Origin: Bacteroides rodentium JCM 16496
GTDB lineage: Bacteria > Bacteroidota > Bacteroidia > Bacteroidales > Bacteroidaceae
Assembly: GCF_000614125.1 (NCBI RefSeq)
Contig: NZ_BAKJ01000043.1
Span: 1-39,158, forward strand
Reading direction: 5' to 3'
DNA: 39,158 bases
In this document: positions 33,397 to 39,158 of the stretch, piece after piece
How positions within the stretch are numbered: position 1 is the first letter of the stretch
How the letters are laid out: each line of letters starts with the position of its first letter
Made by a program: the position numbers and the translations under genes
Notes under the pieces: model-generated
Told to the model about the DNA's origin: nothing
The model's database searches: none
What the model saw: only the letters and a program-made list of their open reading frames with translations

Positions 33397-36277
33397 ATGA
33401 AATTGAAAAACACTTCAGTTTATTTGCTTGCCGGATGGATGCTCGCCGCATGTTCCGGAGGCGGATTCCAAAAGACCGGGAACGGTGTTGTTGTGGAAGT
33501 CAAGCAGCAGCAACCGACGGATGTGCGTAAAGTAAGATTGGAAGTAATGGGCGAGAAGCTCATTCATGTATCGGCTACTCCTGAGAAGGAATTTTCAAAG
33601 GAGCAGAGTCTCATTGTGATTCCTCAGCAGAATAAGACCGACTTTAAAGTCGAAGAGCAGGGCGATGAAGTGACTGTCAAGACATCGGAACTGTGTGCCA
33701 TCGTGTCCAAGACAACGGGTGAGGTACGCTTCACGGATGCCGATGGCAAGCAGATTCTGGCTGAAGACTCTGACGGACGGACCTTTACTCCGGTGGAAGT
33801 GGAAGGTACGAAAGGATATACAGTACGTCAGGTATTCCAGTCGGCAGGCAATGATGAAGCTTTCTATGGCTTGGGCCAGCATCAGGCGGATGAGTTCAAC
33901 TATAAAGGTAAGAATGAGGAACTGTTCCAGTACAATACAAAGGTGTCTGTACCCTTTATCGTGTCTAATAAGAACTACGGTGTGCTTTGGGACAGCTATT
34001 CGCTCTGCCGTTTCGGTGACCCGCGCGACTACTCACAGCTGGGTGATGTTTTCAAACTTTATGATAAAGAGGGCAAGGAAGGTGCTTTGACCGGTACCTA
34101 TATTCCGGGCAAGAAAGATGTGGAAACCGTTGTGCGTCGTGAGGATTCTCTCTATTTTGAACATCTGGACCGTGCCGCACATCTGAGTAAGGTGATTAAT
34201 TTGCCTGCGGGTTTCCCGTTCGGAGGGTCTGACGTAGTTTATGAGGGAGAAATAGAACCGGCAGAAAGCGGCTTGTTCCGTTTTATCCTTTACTATGCAG
34301 GCTACATGAAGGTATATATCGGTAATGAGTTGGTGGTTCCCGAACGTTGGCGTACGGCTTGGAATCCTAACAGCTATAAGTTTGCCGTCAATCTGGAAGC
34401 GGGCAAGCGCGTTCCGTTGAAGATAGAGTGGAAGCCCGATGCCGGTGTTTCTTACTGCGGTCTGCGGGCATTGAGTCCGGTGGCTGATGAAGAACAGAAC
34501 AAACTCTCCTGGTGGGGTGAAATGCAGAATGAAATAGACTACTATTTCGTTTATGGTGATGATATGGACGATGTGATTAGCGGCTACCGTACATTGACAG
34601 GTAAATCCCAGATTATGCCGAAATGGGCGATGGGCTACTGGCAGAGCGTGAGAAGTACAATACGCGTGAGGAGGTTCTCTCCACTCTGAAAGAATTCCGC
34701 GAACGTCAGATTCCTATCGACAATATCGTAATCGACTGGCTGCACTGGAAGCAGGATTCTTGGGGAAGCCATGAGTTCGACCTTGAACGTTTCCCCGACC
34801 CGAAAGGAATGGTCGACTCCATCCATGCCATGAACGGACGTCTGATGATTTCCGTATGGCCCAAGTTCTATGCTACGACCGAGCACTTTAAGGAATTTGA
34901 CGAAAAAGGCTGGATGTACCAGCAGGCTATTAAAGACAGTATCAAAGACTGGGTAGGTCCCGGCTATCTGGGCTCTTTCTATGACGCATACGATGCCGAT
35001 GCACGCAAGCTCTTCTGGAAGCAGATGCAAGACCATTACTATCCTCTCGGCATCGACGCCTGGTGGATGGATGCCAGCGAACCGAATATACGCGACTGTA
35101 CGGATTTGCAATACCGCAAGGACCTTTGCGGCCCGACGGCACTCGGACCCTCTGCCAAGTTCTTCAATGCATACGCACTGATGAATGCCGAAGCTATCTA
35201 TGACGGACAGCGCGGTGTGGAACCGGACAAACGCGTCTTCTTGTTGACACGTTCCGGCTTTGCAGGATTGCAGCGCTATTCTACCGCCACCTGGAGTGGT
35301 GACATCGCTACCCGTTGGGAAGATATGAAAGCGCAAATCTCTGCCGGCTTGAACTTTGCTGTCAGCGGTATCCCTTATTGGACCATGGACATCGGCGGAT
35401 TCTGTGTAGAGAGCCGTTATGTGGCCGGTCAGATGGAATTCAACAAGACCGGACGTGAAAATGCTGATTATAAGGAATGGAGGGAGCTGAATACCCGTTG
35501 GTACCAGTTCGGCGCTTTCTGCCCGTTGTTCCGTGCACACGGCCAGTATCCCTTCCGCGAGGTTTGGAACATTGCTCCGGCAGGACATCCGTGCTATAAC
35601 TCCATTGTTTATTATACGAAGCTGCGTTACAACATGATGCCGTATATCTATTCTTTGGCTGGTATGACTTACTTCAATGATTATACCATCATGCGTCCGC
35701 TCGTAATGGACTTCACAGCTGATGCAAACGTCAACAATATAGGTGACCAGTTCATGTTCGGTTCTGCCTGATGGTGGCTCCGGTTTACGAATACGGTGCA
35801 CGCAGCCGCGAGGTTTATTTCCCGGCAAGCTGCGGTTGGTATGACTTCTACTCCGGCAAGTATGTGGACGGTGGCCGGAAGCTGACAGTAGATGCTCCTT
35901 ATGAACGTATTCCGCTCTACGTCTGCGAAGGTGCCATTGTACCTTATGGTCCGGACATGCAATACAGTGATGAAAAACCGGCTTCGGAAATCACCCTCTA
36001 TGTTTATACGGGTAAGGACGGCGCATTTACGCTCTATGAGGATGAAGGTGTGAACTATAACTATGAGAAGGGACAATATGCCACTATACCGTTTGCCTAT
36101 AATGATGCTGAGGGTACACTGGTTATCGGTGACCGTACGGGTGACTTCCCCGGTATGCTGAAGGAACGTACTTTCAATGTAGTGAAGGTAAGCAAAGACC
36201 AGCCGCAACCGTTCGATTTGAAGGCGAAAGGAACAACGGTGAAGTATGATGGGAAAGCACAAACTGTAAAATTATAA
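33397..36277 (+). pseudogene. GH31 alpha-xylosidase-like enzyme with PA14 insert, two one-base frameshifts
   Basis: A lipoprotein (MLAACSGGG) of about 960 residues after repair. It has an N-terminal GH31 beta domain (RQVFQSAGNDEAFYGLGQHQADEFNYKG). A PA14-like insert follows near 268-368 (GEIEPAESGLFRFILYYAGYMKVYIGNELV), as in the Bacteroides ovatus xyloglucan-locus alpha-xylosidase. The catalytic barrel has WWMDASEPN (nucleophile Asp near 557) and ATWSGDI (acid/base Asp near 633). The breaks are a missing C near 34647 (joining YWQS and REKYNTREE) and a missing C near 35767-35768 (joining FGSA and LMVAPVYEYG). It would remove xylose from xyloglucan oligosaccharides. The family is sure; the specificity is inferred from the architecture. 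Confidence 0.9.
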
Positions 36278-36293
36278 TCAGAATGATAGACGA

Positions 36294-36400
36294 CGGTGCC
36301 GGGGGAGAGAAATCTTCCCGGTGCCGGTCCCGTCGTTCCTCGGTGCCGAACGATGCCTTCCCCGGTGCCGAAGGGGGTGTTCCTCGGTGCCGGGCACTTC
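36294..36400. repeat. 22-bp-period tandem repeat with CGGTGCCG core
   Basis: The core CGGTGCCG occurs at 36294, 36319, 36341, 36363 and 36385: one spacing of 25, then three of exactly 22. Each unit ends in a TTCC- or TTCCT-like stretch. It is much more G+C-rich than other gaps and fills most of the 186 bases between GH31 and GH2. No reading frame is supported. Confidence 0.9.
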
Positions 36401-36463
36401 CCCGCTTCTGGATAGCTGTGAAAGAAGAATAGGCACTCGATAATCTTTTAGATATTTATTACC

Positions 36464-39045
36464 ATGAATAAAATCATATTGTCTTTGGCCATCGGGCTGT
36501 CCCTGCTGGCCGGTTGCAATACTCCTAAAGAGGTAGCTGGCGATGGCCGCAGCTTGGATTTTACTGCCGATTGGGCCTTTCGCTTGGGAGACGATACGGC
36601 GGCATCCCGTCCGGATTATAATGACGCAGACTGGCGGAAACTGAACTTGCCCCACGATTGGGCCATTGAAGGAGAATTCAGTAAAGACAATCCTTCGGGA
36701 ACGGGTGGAGGTGCGCTGCCTGGTGGTATAGGCTGGTATCGCAAGACTTTTACTGCTGATAAGGCCGATGAAGGCAAACGCTATCGCATAGATTTCGATG
36801 GTGCCTATATGAACTCCACCGTTTATATCAATGGCCATGAATTGGGGACACGTCCCTACGGGTACATCTCGTTCAGTTATGACCTGACTCCTTATATCAA
36901 ATGGGGGGAGAATAACGTGATTGCTGTAAGAGTGGACAATGCCGAACAGCCCAATTCACGCTGGTATTCCGGTTGCGGCATCTACCGTAATGTGTGGTTG
37001 ACGAAACTGAACCCGGTGCATGTGGCACAGTGGGGGACATACGTGACGGCAGAAGAGGTGTCGAAGAACAGTGCCCGGTTGAAGATACGTACCAATCTGC
37101 AGTACGATGTAGAGACGCAGATGAAGGATTCTGTGCAGCAGGCCGATGGTACATACGTTGTGTTCGATTCGGAAGTTATTCCTTTGGCTGATGTTATCCT
37201 GCAATCCCGGTTAGTGGACGCCGACGGCAATGCAGTGGGTGAGGCTGTGTCGGAAGCTCAGTTGATGCCTCTCGTTCCGGCAGAAGTGGAGCAGGAGATA
37301 CACTTGAAGAATCCCCGTCTCTGGAGTATTGATATGCCCTACATGTATAGGGTAGAAAGTATTCTCAAGGATAAGCAGACCGGCGAAGTGCTCGACCGTT
37401 ACTATACTCCTACCGGCATCCGTACTTTCCGCTTCGATGCACAGAAAGGATTTATCCTGAATGGTGAACAAGTGAAGATAAACGGTGTCTGCATGCATCA
37501 TGACCTGGGTTGCCTGGGAGCTGCAGTAAATACGCGTGCCATCGAGCGCCAGTTGGAGATTCTGAAAGAAATGGGTTGCAACGGCATCCGCTGTTCCCAT
37601 AATCCTCCCGCACCGGAGTTGCTCGACCTTTGCGACCGTATGGGCTTCATCGTGATGGACGAGACCTTTGATATGTGGCGCAAGAAAAAGACCCGCCACG
37701 ACTATTCACGCTATTTCAACGAATGGCACGAACGCGATTTGACAGACCTTATCGTGCGTGACCGTAATCATCCCTCCATCTTCCTATGGAGCATCGGCAA
37801 CGAAGTGCTGGAGCAGTGGACGGATGCTAAGGCCGACACCTTGAGTCTGGAAGAGGCCAATCTTGTCTTGAACTTCGGTCACAGTGCGGATATGCTGGCA
37901 AAGGACGGAGAAATGTCCGTCAACTCATTGCTGACAAAGAAACTTGCGGATATGGTGAGAGAGCTTGATGCCACACGACCCGTGACGGCAGGCTGCAACG
38001 AGCCGAGCCCGAACAATCATTTGTTCCGTTCCGGTGCGCTTGATATTATCGGTTTCAATTACCATGACAACTGGTTTGCAGGTGTTCCCGAGAACTTCCC
38101 CGGCAAGCCGTTCATCGTGACGGAAAGTGTTTCCGGCTGATGACACGCGGTTACTACCGGATGCCGAGTGATTCGATGTTCATCTGGCCCGAACGTTGGG
38201 ACAAGCCTTTCTATGAGGCCTCGTTCTCTTGCTCCTCCTACGACAACTGTCATGTTCCTTGGGGCAACCGTCACGAAGGTACTATGCGTCATGTAAAGAA
38301 CAACGACTTTATCAGCGGACAATACGTCTGGACGGGCTTCGATTATATCGGTGAGCCTACTCCTTACGGTTGGCCGGCACGCAGCTCTTACTTTGGCATT
38401 ATCGACTTGGCTGGCTTCCCGAAGGATGTCTACTACATGTATCAGTCCGAGTGGCGTCCGGATAAGGCAGTGCTGCATCTCTTCCCGCATTGGAACTGGA
38501 CACCTGGACAGGATATTGACTTGTGGGCATATTATAACAATGCCGACGAAGTGGAGCTTTTCGTGAATGGAAAGTCGCAGGGTGTGCGCAGCAAGGGAAA
38601 AGACGATTTCCACGTCATGTGGCGCGTGAAGTATGAGCCGGGTACGGTAAAGGCTGTTTCCCGCAAGGAAGGAAAGACCGTGGCCGAGCAGGAAATCCGT
38701 ACAGCGGGCGAACCTGCGCAGATTCGTCTCACCCCTGACCGCAGTACCATTCAGGCAGATGGCAAAGACTTGAACTTCATTACCGTCGAGATTCTGGACA
38801 AGGACGGAAATTTGTGTCCGAATGCCGAAAACGATGTGACCTTTGCCGTAGAAGGTGCCGGCTTCATTGCCGGAGTGGACAACGGCAGCCCCATCTCTAT
38901 GGAGAAGTTCAAGGATAACCACCGCAAGGCTTTTTACGGAAAGTGCCTGCTCGTGGTGCAGAACAACGGTGAGGCCGGAAGCATCAAGGTAACTGCTACG
39001 GCAGAAGGACTGGAGAAAGCGACAACGAACATTAAAGTTAAATAA
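36464..39045 (+). pseudogene. GH2 glycosidase (probable beta-galactosidase), one-base frameshift
   Basis: A lipoprotein (LLAGCNTPKE) of about 860 residues after repair. It has the GH2 sugar-binding domain (DDTAASRPDYNDADWRKLNLPHDW), a GGIGWYRK strand, an immunoglobulin-like domain, and a barrel with GVCMHHDLGCLGAAVN. The acid/base Glu is in IFLWSIGNEVLEQW (near 445) and the nucleophile Glu in FIVTES (near 553). A C-terminal domain follows (AGEPAQIRLTPDRS; VTFAVEGAGFIAGVDNGSP). The break is a missing base at 38133-38137; restoring it joins VS to ALMTRGYYRMP. It would remove galactose from galactoxyloglucan, but GH2 specificity cannot be read from sequence. It is preceded by the 22-bp repeat. 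Confidence 0.88.
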
Positions 39046-39049
39046 GATT

Positions 39050-39158
39050 CACCACAGAGGGCACAGAGGCGCACGGAGTTTTTATTTTATGCAGTTTTAT
39101 TCTATAGTAGAACAGAAATGATTTGCGAAAAAAAAAGCGAATAGAGAGAGTATCTTCA
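39050..39158. repeat. Composite dispersed repeat, copy 2, at the end of the locus
   Basis: The sequence after the GH2 stop begins with a CACCACAGAGGGCACAGAGG stretch and CACGGAG, similar to the hairpin at 26728-26750. It continues with part A (39100-39134), like 26831-26864, and then with the reverse complement of part B (39123-39156), which matches 26908-26941. It runs into the end of the window. Confidence 0.75.

Noticed and set aside
36294..36400. CRISPR array.
   Set aside because: The 22-base period has an 8-base core and no separate repeat and spacer lengths, and no cas genes are nearby.

Overview
The window looks like Bacteroidales DNA, most likely a gut Bacteroides or Phocaeicola. The grounds are SusC/SusD pairs with many surface lipoproteins, a hybrid two-component system, Bacteroides-type mobilization genes, and TAnnTTTG-type -7 promoter boxes. 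No species marker or RNA gene is present, so the species is not assigned.

Region 1 (1 to about 10.6 kb) is most of an integrative mobilizable element. On the + strand it carries the end of a RepA-like ATPase, a primase, a MobC accessory protein with an oriT-like palindrome in front of it, a MobP-type relaxase and a coiled-coil membrane protein. Facing these on the - strand are an excisionase-like HTH protein, a frameshifted unknown gene, three small membrane or lipoprotein genes, a GNAT acetyltransferase, two tandem Crp/Fnr-type regulators, a DUF1016/PDDEXK nuclease and the tyrosine integrase. The left end lies outside the window.

Region 2 (about 10.6 to 15.7 kb) is a patchwork. It holds a Fic protein, a scrap of a second integrase, a compact ars-like cassette (arsR, two small thiol proteins, a CcdA/ArsG-like membrane protein, an arsC remnant, an ArsP-like permease), a scrap of an integrase C-terminus, and two repeat-rich noncoding segments. 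Three operator-like sites with the form GTTCG-N8-CGAAC sit before arsR, before the small thiol genes and before the permease, so the cassette looks like one regulon.

Region 3 (about 15.7 kb to the end) starts with a divergent fimbrial-type lipoprotein. A polysaccharide utilization locus follows: SusC, SusD, two surface glycan-binding lipoproteins, a BACON-GH5_4 endoglucanase, a hybrid two-component regulator, a PA14-containing GH31 and a GH2. Gene content and architectures resemble known xyloglucan loci: SusC/SusD and the binding proteins capture glycan, GH5 cuts the backbone, GH31 removes xylose and GH2 removes galactose, with the hybrid sensor as activator. The substrate is an inference.

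The most striking feature is that GH5, the sensor, GH31 and GH2 are all broken by single-base indels. Every one can be repaired by one base and then gives a full-length protein with intact catalytic residues. Together with an eighth indel of the same kind in region 1, this suggests base-calling error or very recent decay rather than old pseudogenes. Other unexplained structures are a 22-bp-period tandem repeat between GH31 and GH2, a composite dispersed repeat on both sides of the enzyme block, and paired hairpins inside the DUF1016 gene.
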